The notes under the pieces: model-generated | Databases searched by the model: none | The model's input: only the letters and a program-made list of their open reading frames with translations | What the model was told of the DNA's origin: nothing | Position numbers and translations under genes: made by a program | Shown: piece after piece, positions 7,258 through 15,874 of the stretch | Position numbering within the stretch: the stretch's first letter is position 1 | Layout: every line of letters starts with the position of its first letter | Assembly: GCA_012837705.1 (NCBI GenBank) | Contig: DUQQ01000100.1 | Span: forward strand, 1 to 40,534 | Source of the DNA: Hydrogenispora sp. | GTDB taxonomy: Bacteria > Bacillota > UBA4882 > UBA10575 | DNA: 40,534 nt | Direction of reading: 5' to 3'

Positions 7258-8883
7258 TTACTCCACCGAGAACAAATAGTAGTATAGTGGTTGTCCACCA
7301 TAATATAATTCGACTTCCGCATCGGGGAAGGCCGACTGCACTTTTTCCAGAGCCACTTCGGCTTCCTTCTCGTTAACATCATGACCATAATAAATAGTAA
7401 TAAATGAATCCTCGGCCTCAACGCAGTGGGAAAGTAAATCGAGGAGAACCGCCGAGGCATCCTTGCCTTTACAAGTAATATCGCCGTCTTTTAAGCCAAT
7501 GATGTCCCCCTCCTGGATCTCCAGACCGTTGATGGAAGAACCCCTGACCGCAAAGGTCACCTCACCAGTGATCACCGTGCTCAACGCTCTGGTCATAGCC
7601 TCCTGGTTATGGACCAGTGTTTCTTCCGGGGCAAAGGCCATCAACGCCGCGATCCCCTGCGGGATAAATTTCGAAGGAACCACCGCCAACGGAATATCGG
7701 TGAGTTCACCGACTTGACCGGCGGTCATAACGATGTTGCTGTTATTCGGTAGAATAATCACTTGTTTCGCCGGCACCTTCATCACTGCATTATATAGATC
7801 CTCAGTACTGGGGTTCATGGTCTGACCACCAGCAATAACCTCATCCACGCCGAGGCTGCGAAAGATGTTCTGGAGGCCTTCTCCGGAAGCAACGGCCACC
7901 AGGCCAATCTCCTTATTGGCCTGGGGAGTGTTGTCCCGACGGAGTTGCTCCAGACGCTGCTGACTCTGCTCCACCATATTGTTGATGTCAATCTCCGACA
8001 ATGAACCTAGATGGACGGCATAGTCCAAGATCAGACCCGGATTATTCGTATGGATATGGATCTTAACCGTCTTATCGTCCCCGACCACTAGTAAACTATC
8101 GCCATGGGGTTCCAGATCCTCTTTAATTGTTTCCAGAACCATGTTTTCCCCGCGGATAATAAATTCCGTACAATACTGGAAGGTAATATTATCCGGATCA
8201 AAGTCGTCCTCAACCGGGGCAAAGAGCGGTTTCTTTTCAACCGGAGCCGCCTTCTTAATCGTGACGGCCTCTCCTTTTAAACCGGCAAGCACACCTTGAA
8301 AAAAGAAGAGCAGACCTTTTCCGCCCGCATCGACAACTCCAGCTTGTTTCAGGGTCGGTAACATCTCCGGTGTTTGGTCCAGCACTTCTTCTGCATGTTG
8401 GTAAACTTGCTCTAAAAACCGGATCGGATCTTTCTCTTTCCCCTGGAGCTTTTGGGCTTTTTCGCCTGCTTCTCTTACTACCGTAAGAATTGTACCCTCA
8501 ACCGGTTTCCGCACCGCCTGATATGCGGTGTTCGCGGCCCCAACAATTCCCTTGACAATTTCCGGGATCCCCAGCTTCTCTGCTTTACCGACCGCACGGG
8601 CAAACCCACGGAAAAACTGGGAAACAATAACCCCGGAGTTTCCCCGGGCCCCCATCAAGGCACCCTGTGCCGCCCGTTCCAGAATATCCGGAACCTCATC
8701 GGTCGCTTTTTCCGCTTCTCTTAGCGCCGCCTGAAAAGTCAGAGACATATTTGTTCCCGTATCTCCGTCTGGAACTGGGAAAACGTTTAAGGCATCTACT
8801 TCCTCTTTATGCCCCACCAAAGTCTCCACGCCGGTAGCAAGTATCTGTTTAACTTTTGGTCCGTCGATTAAATCAAGGCTCAA
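7258..8883 (-). CDS. fakA: Fatty acid kinase catalytic subunit FakA (YloV, DAK-like)
   Basis: FakA phosphorylates fatty acids bound to a FakB (DegV-family) protein, giving acyl phosphate for phospholipid synthesis. The N-terminal DhaL-type kinase domain has ALNVFPVPDGDTGTNMSLT (Mg-ATP aspartates in the DGDTGTN motif) and ARGNSGVIVSQFFRGF; a middle region follows, and the C-terminal half resembles a DegV/EDD fold (TQQPNNSN-type loop seen as VIILPNNSNI and LYYGGQPLYYYLF at the end). I start it at TTG 8883 (541 residues): GGGAGG lies eight bases upstream and the frame begins just after the asp23 stop; an upstream ATG at 8928 would overlap asp23 by 32 bases. The asp23-fakA order is the same as B. 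subtilis yloU-yloV. Confidence 0.93.
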   Translation of the reverse strand: MSLDLIDGPKVKQILATGVETLVGHKEEVDALNVFPVPDGDTGTNMSLTFQAALREAEKATDEVPDILERAAQGALMGARGNSGVIVSQFFRGFARAVGKAEKLGIPEIVKGIVGAANTAYQAVRKPVEGTILTVVREAGEKAQKLQGKEKDPIRFLEQVYQHAEEVLDQTPEMLPTLKQAGVVDAGGKGLLFFFQGVLAGLKGEAVTIKKAAPVEKKPLFAPVEDDFDPDNITFQYCTEFIIRGENMVLETIKEDLEPHGDSLLVVGDDKTVKIHIHTNNPGLILDYAVHLGSLSEIDINNMVEQSQQRLEQLRRDNTPQANKEIGLVAVASGEGLQNIFRSLGVDEVIAGGQTMNPSTEDLYNAVMKVPAKQVIILPNNSNIVMTAGQVGELTDIPLAVVPSKFIPQGIAALMAFAPEETLVHNQEAMTRALSTVITGEVTFAVRGSSINGLEIQEGDIIGLKDGDITCKGKDASAVLLDLLSHCVEAEDSFITIYYGHDVNEKEAEVALEKVQSAFPDAEVELYYGGQPLYYYLFSVE

Positions 8884-8896
8884 TCCTTGACCCTCC

Positions 8897-9280
8897 CTAC
8901 AAATTGCCGTTACTTCCCGTGCGGACACCGGTTACAATCACATTGATTTTGGTGGCCACAACTTCAAGCTGATTTTCGATCGCGTATTTCACGTTCTCAA
9001 TTACATTATGGGCAACTTCATTAATTCTGGTTCCGTACTCCACGATCACGTACAAATTGACAATCACCCGGTTGTCATCGATCCGCACTTCGATTCCTTT
9101 GGTCAAATTTTCTTTACCCAGTAGTAGTTCGGCGATACCGTCCTGAAAACTCCGGGAGGACATGCCTACTACACCAAAACACTCCAATGCAGCAATCCCG
9201 GCAACCATAGCGATGGCTTCCGGCGCGACGTCTATTCTTCCCAAAGTTTTTTGGGACTTAACGGAGAGGTTTCTCTCCAC
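8897..9280 (-). CDS. Asp23/Gls24 family protein (YloU/AmaP-like)
   Basis: The 127-residue protein is a typical Asp23 domain: GRIDVAPEAIAMVAGIAALECFGVVGM, then alternating basic strands (GIEVRIDDNRVIVNLYVIVEYGTRINEVAHNV) and a final VNVIVTGVR. Members are membrane-associated via AmaP or act as stress and envelope proteins; no enzyme activity is known. The start is GTG 9280 with GGAGG eight bases upstream. It is the first gene of the minus-strand cluster and is divergent from rpmB, exactly as in B. subtilis. Confidence 0.93.
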   Translation of the reverse strand: MERNLSVKSQKTLGRIDVAPEAIAMVAGIAALECFGVVGMSSRSFQDGIAELLLGKENLTKGIEVRIDDNRVIVNLYVIVEYGTRINEVAHNVIENVKYAIENQLEVVATKINVIVTGVRTGSNGNL

Positions 9281-9653
9281 GGATCAGACCTCCTTTTGGG
9301 GATAAATCCTCAATTATATTCGCCCTCCAAACCGCAACTCCTGCTCATTTTCGGAAAAAACCTGGAAAAAACGGAAGTGGTGGGCAATTATTCGGCAAAC
9401 GAATCTTTCCCCCCTATTATATTACTAAACTTCCCCTATTAACTTCTGTCCCGAGTAAAATTCTCCTCTTTTCTCCGCTATTATCTTCGTTTTTAAAAAT
9501 TTTCGCAATTATTTTTAATTCTCTGTTAAATGGTGTCTTTCCGAAATAAGTCGCTTTTTTCCTTAATATTATTGATCTGTGGCTTGCGGAGCCGAGGCTG
9601 ATGTGATAGAATTGTCCTAGTATGGACTAAGCTTGCTGTGGAGGTGTAACCAA
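9281..9653. other. Divergent intergenic region between asp23 and rpmB
   Basis: AT-rich stretch without a gene. It holds the rpmB promoter candidate at 9584-9612 on plus and, for asp23, only an isolated TATAAT (9416-9421 on minus) without a convincing -35. No hairpin or riboswitch motif was recognised. Confidence 0.6.
9584..9612 (+). promoter_or_regulatory. Candidate promoter of rpmB (extended -10)
   Basis: TTGCGG (9584-9589), a 17-base spacer, and TAGAAT (9607-9612) preceded by TGA give an extended -10. The ribosome site of rpmB follows about 30 bases downstream. Confidence 0.5.
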
Positions 9654-9845
9654 GTGTCTGCTCGTTGTGATATTTGCAGTAAAGGACAGCGAACCGGTAA
9701 TCAGGTCAGTCACTCGAACATCAAAACCAGACGGGTTTGGAAGCCAAATATCAAACGGATCAAAGCTCTAATCAACGGAACGCCCAAAACGATCAAAGTT
9801 TGTACCCGTTGCCTACGTTCGGGGAAGGTACAAAGGGCGATCTAA
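9654..9845 (+). CDS. rpmB: 50S ribosomal protein L28
   Basis: A large-subunit ribosomal protein of 63 residues. It has the L28 signature CDICSKGQRTGNQVSHSNIKTRRVWKPN and a second CTRC pair near the end, so the four cysteines of the zinc-binding (C+) form are all present. The start is GTG 9654 with GGAGG nine bases upstream; an in-frame ATG at 9633 lies before the ribosome site and would add seven residues not seen in L28. It is a single-gene unit with its own promoter and terminator. Confidence 0.96.
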   Translation: MSARCDICSKGQRTGNQVSHSNIKTRRVWKPNIKRIKALINGTPKTIKVCTRCLRSGKVQRAI

Positions 9846-9854
9846 GGTAGAGTG

Positions 9855-9890
9855 TACCCCCAAAAAAGGCCTTTTTTATGGGTCTTTTTT
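9855..9890 (+). terminator. Rho-independent terminator of rpmB
   Basis: ACCC pairs with GGGT around an inner AAAAAA/TTTTTT stem with a GGCC loop, followed by CTTTTTT, starting about ten bases after the rpmB stop. Confidence 0.7.
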
Positions 9891-9986
9891 GTTTGTTTTC
9901 CGGTTATTTTAAGGAAGGATGTCCGACTGTTCCGGTTTTTCCTTTACGGTGGAGGATTGTAGGATTAGGCAATAATGAGGTGATTA

Positions 9987-10934
9987 ATGGTGAGCCGTTA
10001 CCATCAGATGAAACTATTTACTGGTACCGCCAACCCCACTTTAGCTCAAGAAATTGCCACCCATCTCGGTGTATCCCTGGGCGGGGTGCGGATCTCCCGT
10101 TTTGCCAACGGGGAAATTTACGTCCGGTATGACGAAAGCATTCGCGGGGCCGATGTCTTCGTGGTGCAACCCTTTTCCAAGCCCGTTAATGAAACGCTGA
10201 TGGAACTACTAATCATGATTGATGCGCTTAAGCGGGCTTCCGCGGGGCGGATCACAGCGGTGATCCCCTTTTACGCATACGCCCGTCAGGAAAAGAAGAC
10301 CGCACCCCGTGAACCGATCACGGCACGTATGGTCGCTGATATTCTCTCCTCGGCTGGAGCCGACCGGATCCTAACGATGGATCTCCATTCCCCGGCAATT
10401 CAAGGTTTCTTTAATATTCCCGTCGATAATCTAACCGCTCTACCGAAGCTTTCACAATACATAAAAGAGAAGAACATTAATGACGGTGTTGTGATTGCTC
10501 CTGATGCCGGTAGTGTGAAAAAAGCAGAAAAACTTGCTACTTACCTGCATTTGCCTTTAGGGGTTATGTACAAAAGACGGCCCGGCCCGAATGTGGCCGA
10601 GATGTCTTTCTTCATCGGCGATGTTAAAGGTAAATCACCGATCATTATCGATGACATGATCGACACTGCCGGTAGTTTGGAGCAAGTGATCAATGCGTTG
10701 GAAGAGCGAGAAGCCAAGGAGATTCATATTTTAGCCACCCATGGGGTCTTTTCGCCACCGGCGCTCGAACGCCTAAATCGGCCTAGCGTAAAAGAACTTG
10801 TGGTCTGCAACACCTTACCCTTGGCCGAAGACCCCTCGTATCCCAAATTAAAATTGCTTTCGGTCGCACCCTTGTTTGCCGAGGCGATCAAACGGATCCA
10901 CCAAAACGTGTCCGTAAGTGTCCTCTTCGATTAA
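9987..10934 (+). CDS. prs: Ribose-phosphate pyrophosphokinase (PRPP synthetase)
   Basis: Prs makes PRPP from ribose-5-phosphate and ATP for nucleotide, His and Trp synthesis. The 315-residue protein has the full set of motifs: KLFTGTANPTLAQEIATHLG, FANGEIYVRYDESIRGADVFVVQ, PFYAYARQEKKTAPREPITARM (ATP loop), LTMDLHSPAIQGFF (metal His) and the PRPP loop IIIDDMIDTAGS near 220. The ATG at 9987 has GAGG six bases upstream. It stands alone between terminators rather than beside glmU as in B. subtilis. The sequence differs somewhat from the commonest Firmicute Prs (for example FSPPALERLNRP), so a class-specific paralogue cannot be excluded. Confidence 0.95.
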   Translation: MVSRYHQMKLFTGTANPTLAQEIATHLGVSLGGVRISRFANGEIYVRYDESIRGADVFVVQPFSKPVNETLMELLIMIDALKRASAGRITAVIPFYAYARQEKKTAPREPITARMVADILSSAGADRILTMDLHSPAIQGFFNIPVDNLTALPKLSQYIKEKNINDGVVIAPDAGSVKKAEKLATYLHLPLGVMYKRRPGPNVAEMSFFIGDVKGKSPIIIDDMIDTAGSLEQVINALEEREAKEIHILATHGVFSPPALERLNRPSVKELVVCNTLPLAEDPSYPKLKLLSVAPLFAEAIKRIHQNVSVSVLFD

Positions 10935-11008
10935 ATAGTTGCTCACCCTAACAAGTAGGGGCTGGCGAAAAAACTGGTAAGAGCACATACATAAGACCTT
11001 TTTTTCTG

Positions 11009-11046
11009 TTCCTGGCGAGTGTTTACTACTCGCCAGGAATCGTTTT
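11009..11046 (+). terminator. Terminator of prs lying inside the 3' end of yunB
   Basis: A 12-bp perfect stem (11009-11020 with 11028-11039, TTCCTGGCGAGT) with a seven-base loop is followed on plus by TCGTTTTT. The left arm also encodes the last residues (IPGE) of the convergent yunB, whose stop lies in the loop. On the minus strand the hairpin is followed by an A run, so it should not end yunB transcription. Confidence 0.65.
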
Positions 11047-11727
11047 TAGAAGGTCCGGGATGCTCACCATCGGTTGCCCACCAAAATAAACCTGGGGCAC
11101 TTCGCCCATGATAATGGCTTCGGTCAGGGGCACTTCGGATCGGATCTCCACAATGGAACGGAGCAAAGGAACGACGATCCGGACCATTGTTTTTACTTCT
11201 AAATATATTTTGTGCCGTGTTTGATTAATTCCGGCCTCCTCAAAAACGTCGTAGACCCGACTCTCTACCGTCCCGACCGGGACAATAACAATCGGAATAT
11301 CAGGTCCCCGCCCCGCCAGCAACTGGCTCCCCAGTAACTGACCAAGGGGAAGATAGATTTTATCCTTGGTGTTTTTCATCAATTGTTGCACGGTGATCGT
11401 GGCATCCGAAGCCAAGCGGTTGATCTCACCGGTGTTCGGTTGCATCAGAACAACCCGTCCCCGGTTATCCACTTTAACCGAGATTAAATCTTCGTAACGG
11501 ATATTTTTGGCGACCTTTTCGCGAATCGCCTGATTTATTGATGTTGTCGCCAGTACGCGGGCATGCGCTTCCGCTTTCGCTTGAATTACCGGTCGCAATT
11601 GATGATCAGCAAAGAGGAATCCGCCGGTCAGACAGAGAATAAGTAGGACGAAGAGTAATAACTTTTTTTTCAGGAAAACCGGTGGTAAAACCATTATCCG
11701 CCTTCTTTTTTTAAGTCGCATCCGCAT
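11026..11727 (-). CDS. yunB: Sporulation protein YunB
   Basis: YunB is a spore-forming Firmicute protein, controlled by sigma-E in B. subtilis and needed for normal sporulation; its biochemical role is unknown. The 233-residue product has a basic start, one membrane segment (about residues 20-40, KKLLLFVLLILCLTGGFLF), then a long extracytoplasmic domain with INQAIREKVAKNIRYEDLISVKVDNRG, LPLGQLLGSQLLAGRGPDIP and a C-terminal VPLTEAIIMGEVPQVYF, all typical of the family. It is divergent from the class A PBP and convergent with prs. A closer in-frame start (Met12) cannot be excluded. I did not find a clear sigma-E site. Confidence 0.92.
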   Translation of the reverse strand: MRMRLKKRRRIMVLPPVFLKKKLLLFVLLILCLTGGFLFADHQLRPVIQAKAEAHARVLATTSINQAIREKVAKNIRYEDLISVKVDNRGRVVLMQPNTGEINRLASDATITVQQLMKNTKDKIYLPLGQLLGSQLLAGRGPDIPIVIVPVGTVESRVYDVFEEAGINQTRHKIYLEVKTMVRIVVPLLRSIVEIRSEVPLTEAIIMGEVPQVYFGGQPMVSIPDLLKTIPGE

Positions 11728-11932
11728 ATACCCACCACCACCTTTTCCTTATGACTGACTTGCTCCGTCAATCTGATTTTCTTTCTTCTATCTTTATGTC
11801 ATATTTAAAAATTCTGACCTCAGGGCTGACATTGTCACCGGTCTTTTTTTAAATGCTGCTCAAACCGCAATAAAGCGTTTTCTGTTATCTAAAGTATTTG
11901 ATTTTTACCGACCAAACTGGGAGGGGCAGATT
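11728..11932. other. Divergent intergenic region yunB / class A PBP
   Basis: 205 bases, T-rich, with short near-repeats around CTGACCTCAGGGCTGACA (11814-11831). No promoter of either strand could be assigned with confidence. Confidence 0.4.
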
Positions 11933-14257
11933 ATGGCCAAACTACATAAACCTTTCGGCTTATCATGGCGTTTAATCGCAATTGTTGTCGTCTCCGGTCT
12001 CTTAATCGGGGTCGCGGCTGGGATCATTTTCGGTTCTAAAATTCCGGACAACCCTCCGCCCCCGGTGGAAGCGACGATCATCTATGATATTAATGGTGAT
12101 ATTGTCCAACGTCTTTTTCAGGAAAACCGCATCCCCGTGGATTTTGACCAGATCCCGGATATGATGAAAAACGCAATCATTGCCGTCGAAGATCCGGATT
12201 TCTACAACCACCGGGGGATTAAGATCAAAGCAATCATGCGTGCCGTCTGGGTAAACCTCTTAGCCTGGGACTTTAAACAAGGTGGTAGTACCATCACCCA
12301 GCAGTACGCAAAAGTCTCGCTTTTAACCCACAAGAAAACTATTTCGCGAAAGGTTAAGGAATGGTTCTACGCGGTCAACCTGGAACGGAATTTATCGAAA
12401 AACGAGATCTTAGAGCGTTACCTAAACTATATCTATTTCGGGAATGGCGCCCATGGCGTAGAAGCTGCCGCCCAACGTTATTTCAATAAACACATTTGGG
12501 AATTGGAGCTGCCGCAGTTTGCTTTACTCGCCGGTATTATCCGCAGCCCAGGTTACTATTGCCCATTCAAAAACCCGGAAAACGCCCTGGACCGCCGGAA
12601 TTTTGTTCTCGAAAAAATGGTGGAAGCCAACTACATTACCCTGGAAGAAGCGGTCCAGGCCCAACAAACCCCCCTGGATGTAGTCAGTCACGGTGGGCGA
12701 AACCGGAATGCCCCCTTCTTTGTCGACCATATTATTCAGGAACTAACGGTCAAACGGAACTTGCTCTCGGAAGAAGATCTCTATACCCAGGGTTACCGGA
12801 TCTACACCACCCTCGATCTACGGATACAAGCCCTTGCCGAAGAAGCGATTGCCGACCTCCCCACTGGAGAGCCGGACCGTAATGGTGTCACCCAACCACA
12901 GATCGCTTTTGTCGCCATGGATCCAACCAACGGTCACATTAAAGCGATGATTGGCGGACGCGACTGGCAAAACACCCAGTTAAACAGAGCAACCAAAGCC
13001 TACCGCCAACCGGGCTCCTGTATCAAACCCTTCGTTTACACCGCGGCCATTGATAGCCACCGGTATACCCCGGCCACCGTCTTGGTTGATGAAGAGATCG
13101 AATACCCCAACGGCGACGCGGGGGCTTGGATCCCACGGAACTTTAGCAAAACCTTCCAGGGTCCGGTCCGTTTACGGCCGGCCTTGGAATCCTCGCTCAA
13201 TACAATCTCCGTGCGCCTCACCGACCAGTTGGGTGTGAGCACGGTCTTTAAAATGGCGCAAAACATGGGCCTGACGAGCCTGGTTTCCAGCGGCGAATTG
13301 AATGACGTGGCCCTTTCTCCCCTAGCCTTGGGTGGTTTAACCCGCGGCGTCACGCCCTTGGAATTGACCGCCGCCTATACGCCCCTGGCCAATAAGGGGA
13401 TCTATTCTGAACCAATCGCAATTCTTAAAGTAACCGACAGTCAAGGCCGGATTCTTTTGGAGAATTCACCCCAGCGCCGTGTCGTCATTCGGGAATCGGT
13501 GGCTTACGTAGTCACCGATATGCTCAAAGGGGTTGTTGAAAACGGGACCGGTCGTCGGGCGCGGATCGGCCGGCCGGCCGCAGGGAAAACCGGTACTTCC
13601 GATCAGGACACCAACGCCTGGTTCGTGGGTTATACGCCGGAGATCATCGCTGGCGTCTGGATCGGCAATGACAGCCAAGCCGTCCCGCTAATCGTGAACA
13701 ACACCAAAATTACCAGCGGTTTTGCGGCTGAAATTTGGGGACGGTTCGCCCGACGGGCTTTGGAGAACCGGCCAATCACCGACTTCCCAGTCCCCGCTGG
13801 TGTCTCCACCAACGTTGAAGTCTGCGCGGAAACCGGTTACCTGGCTTCGGCCTATTGCCCAGAAACCATCCGCGAGATCTTCATTGCTGGCACCGAACCG
13901 GTGGATTCCTGTCCGACCCATTCAGCACCCGACCTTGGTAGTAAAATCATCCTCCAAGTATGTCTCGACTCGGGTGCACTTGCCACCTCTTTCTGCCCGC
14001 CGGAACGGGTGATCTCGAAAACCTACTGGGCGGTTACGGGCACCGAAACCACTGACGGCAGTCCGATGCCAACGGAAAACTGCCCGCTGCACGGGGAGAC
14101 CCGTACCGAGGAGGTTGTCCTGGAAATCTGCACCGAATCAGGGCTCATTGCCACTCCCTTCTGTCCTTTTGACGCCGTGGAGACCATGGCCTTTACCCCC
14201 GGCGAAGAACCGACCCTCCCGTGTAACCTCCATGCGGGCCGCAACCGCCGACCCTAA
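11933..14257 (+). CDS. Class A penicillin-binding protein (glycosyltransferase plus transpeptidase) with a Cys/His-rich tail
   Basis: A bifunctional peptidoglycan synthase of 774 residues, PBP1A/PonA type. One membrane helix (about 12-34) precedes the GT51 domain with AVEDPDFYNHRGI (catalytic Glu86), GGSTITQQYAK and a YLNYIYFGNGAHGVEAAAQRYF box. The transpeptidase has S362-x-x-K365 (PGSCIKPF), S421-L-N and K552-T-G (GKTGTSDQDTNAWFVGYTP). Residues 631-767 form three repeats, each Cys-x10-Cys-Pro, then Cys-x2-His (Cys631/642/660-His663; 677/688/717-His720; 733/744/764-His767). Related tails are known in clostridial PBPs, but three copies stand out. The ATG has GGGAGGGG six bases upstream. Single-gene unit with a strong terminator. 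Confidence 0.95.
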   Translation: MAKLHKPFGLSWRLIAIVVVSGLLIGVAAGIIFGSKIPDNPPPPVEATIIYDINGDIVQRLFQENRIPVDFDQIPDMMKNAIIAVEDPDFYNHRGIKIKAIMRAVWVNLLAWDFKQGGSTITQQYAKVSLLTHKKTISRKVKEWFYAVNLERNLSKNEILERYLNYIYFGNGAHGVEAAAQRYFNKHIWELELPQFALLAGIIRSPGYYCPFKNPENALDRRNFVLEKMVEANYITLEEAVQAQQTPLDVVSHGGRNRNAPFFVDHIIQELTVKRNLLSEEDLYTQGYRIYTTLDLRIQALAEEAIADLPTGEPDRNGVTQPQIAFVAMDPTNGHIKAMIGGRDWQNTQLNRATKAYRQPGSCIKPFVYTAAIDSHRYTPATVLVDEEIEYPNGDAGAWIPRNFSKTFQGPVRLRPALESSLNTISVRLTDQLGVSTVFKMAQNMGLTSLVSSGELNDVALSPLALGGLTRGVTPLELTAAYTPLANKGIYSEPIAILKVTDSQGRILLENSPQRRVVIRESVAYVVTDMLKGVVENGTGRRARIGRPAAGKTGTSDQDTNAWFVGYTPEIIAGVWIGNDSQAVPLIVNNTKITSGFAAEIWGRFARRALENRPITDFPVPAGVSTNVEVCAETGYLASAYCPETIREIFIAGTEPVDSCPTHSAPDLGSKIILQVCLDSGALATSFCPPERVISKTYWAVTGTETTDGSPMPTENCPLHGETRTEEVVLEICTESGLIATPFCPFDAVETMAFTPGEEPTLPCNLHAGRNRRP
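13811..14242 (+). repeat. Three tandem Cys-x10-Cys ... Cys-x2-His modules at the PBP C-terminus
   Basis: Protein-level repeat with periods of 46 and 56 residues. Each module starts [VI]C-x2-[ST]G-x2-A-x3-CP, contains a GTE- or GEE-type turn and closes with C-x2-H. The Cys-x10-Cys spacing is identical in all three. Fold and ligand (zinc, disulfides, or wall binding) are not known from the sequence. Confidence 0.85.
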
Positions 14258-14276
14258 CCCCCCTAATAGGGGAGTA

Positions 14277-14320
14277 AAGCAATAAAAAATACCGCCCGAA
14301 GGCGGTATTTTTTATTGCTA
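14277..14320. terminator. Bidirectional rho-independent terminator between the convergent PBP and rodA
   Basis: An 18-bp perfect stem (14279-14296 with 14301-14318) with a CGAA loop, having GCAATAAAAAATACCGCC on one side and the complementary T-rich arm on the other, so T runs follow the GC core on both strands. Confidence 0.92.
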
Positions 14321-14385
14321 ACCCTTTTGTTAATTTCCCTGATGCCCGGTGGAAGGAGATCGCTTTCCCAACACCAATTGTATCT

Positions 14386-15525
14386 TTAGAAGAGCAGCTT
14401 CTGCCGGCGAATCCAAATGTTTTCTAAAAAGCCGACCGCTAAAAGGTTAGTTATCATCGAGCTCCCTCCGGAACTGATAAACGGCAATGGGATTCCGGTG
14501 ATCGGCATGAGTCCGATATTCATCCCGATATTCTCCAAGATATGAAAGAGAAACATGGCCATGATTCCGGTGGCAACCAGCACCCCGTTTTTATCCTTCG
14601 CCTGTTGGATAATGACCAGACAACGCCAGATCAGAGTGAAGAATAAAATCAGCGTCAAAAACGCGCCGATGAAACCTAATTCTTCACAGAGAATCGCAAA
14701 GATAAAGTCATTATGGCTTTCCGGTAAAAATCCCAAACGCCCCTGAGTCCCCTGGAAAAGCCCTTTCCCAAAAAAGCGTCCGGAACCAACCGCAATAATC
14801 GCTTGTCGTACATTCCAACCACTCCCCGTGGGGTCCCGGTCCGGATTGAGAAAGATCATCATCCGTTGAATCTGGTACTCTTTAAACGGCAAAGGAGTCC
14901 CAAAAAAGTAGTGACCGACGAAGAGCAAAACTAGAGCAAGCACGCCGCTCAAGATAATTCCCAATAAAAAACGGCGGCTATAACCGGCAATATACAACAT
15001 GGCAAAAAAGAAAAAGATAAAAACTAGCGTGGTCCCTAAATCCGGCTGTAGTAAGATCAACACCAGCGGAACAGCGATATGGACAAAGGGTGACCACAGT
15101 TCCCAGAAGGTTTCAGCCTCTTCTTTCTCCGCTAAATGTTTGGCTAAAGTCAGAATCATCAACAACTTTGCAAACTCCGAAGGTTGAAGAGAGAACCCCC
15201 CGAGATTAAGCCAGGACTTTGCGCCTTTAACCTCCGTGCCGAGGGGCGAGAGGACCAAAAGCAGTAAAACAACGTTTAACCCGTAGAGAATCTGGTACAT
15301 TAGATCAGGCAGCCGGTAATCGCTGAACATGATCATGATCATACCGACGACCCCGATGGCAACGGCGACCAGTTGCTTTTTGACTACCGCATAAGGGTCA
15401 CCCCCGGTCAGATCATAATTATTTCTGGTCGCACTATAAACCATCACCAAACCGATGATGACCAATAGAAAGACAGAAATCAACAGATAATAGTCGATGT
15501 TTTTGAATGTCTTCTTATCCCACAA
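14386..15525 (-). CDS. rodA: Rod-shape SEDS peptidoglycan glycosyltransferase RodA
   Basis: RodA polymerises glycan strands together with a class B PBP in the elongasome. The 379-residue protein has about ten membrane helices and the SEDS motifs: GLVMVYSATRN in helix 1, KGAKSWLNLGGFSLQPSEFAKL, the QPDLGTTLVF segment with the catalytic Asp, and the C-terminal IPLPFISSGGSSMI. The long extracytoplasmic loop carries NPDRDPTGSGWNVRQAIIAVGSG and LPESHNDFIFAILCEELGF, which is RodA/FtsW-typical. TTG 15525 is the start, with AAGGTGA seven bases upstream. It follows minE by 37 bases, as the last gene of the mre-min cluster. Confidence 0.95.
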   Translation of the reverse strand: MWDKKTFKNIDYYLLISVFLLVIIGLVMVYSATRNNYDLTGGDPYAVVKKQLVAVAIGVVGMIMIMFSDYRLPDLMYQILYGLNVVLLLLVLSPLGTEVKGAKSWLNLGGFSLQPSEFAKLLMILTLAKHLAEKEEAETFWELWSPFVHIAVPLVLILLQPDLGTTLVFIFFFFAMLYIAGYSRRFLLGIILSGVLALVLLFVGHYFFGTPLPFKEYQIQRMMIFLNPDRDPTGSGWNVRQAIIAVGSGRFFGKGLFQGTQGRLGFLPESHNDFIFAILCEELGFIGAFLTLILFFTLIWRCLVIIQQAKDKNGVLVATGIMAMFLFHILENIGMNIGLMPITGIPLPFISSGGSSMITNLLAVGFLENIWIRRQKLLF

Positions 15526-15562
15526 CTTTTCGTCACCTTTTTCTTTAACGCCAGCGGCGGTG

Positions 15563-15814
15563 TTACTCGATAGCGCGACGTACTTTAACTACGGGAATAT
15601 TGGCGACTAATTCGGCCTTGGATTCGGTGGCGTTCAATTCAATCTCAATCGCTTCTTCTTCAATCTCCACATATTTGGAGATCGCATTGATGATCTCTCC
15701 CCTTAATTGCTCAAGCAGACCGGTGGAGACCTTCGCCCGGTCATGAACGAGGATCAGACGTAACCTTTCGACCGCTTGGTTTTTGCTCGGGGATTCGTCA
15801 CGAAACAACTTCAT
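15563..15814 (-). CDS. minE: Cell division topological specificity factor MinE
   Basis: MinE stimulates the MinD ATPase and drives its redistribution so that MinCD blocks division away from midcell. The 83-residue sequence matches the family: a short N-terminal membrane-targeting stretch MKLFRD, the MinD-contact strand QAVERLRLILVHDRAKVSTGLL and the C-terminal dimer domain EIINAISKYVEIEEEAIEIELN with LVANIPVVKVRR. The start at ATG 15814 has AAGGGG nine bases upstream. It lies downstream of minD in the standard C-D-E order. Confidence 0.96.
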   Translation of the reverse strand: MKLFRDESPSKNQAVERLRLILVHDRAKVSTGLLEQLRGEIINAISKYVEIEEEAIEIELNATESKAELVANIPVVKVRRAIE

Positions 15815-15874
15815 TCATTCTTACCCCTTTCCCTCCGCTTCTTCCTGGGCTCCTCGCACCCGATTTCCATTAAG

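Noticed and set aside
9416-9421. TATAAT on minus upstream of asp23
   Set aside because: No -35-like hexamer at the proper spacing, so not called as a promoter.
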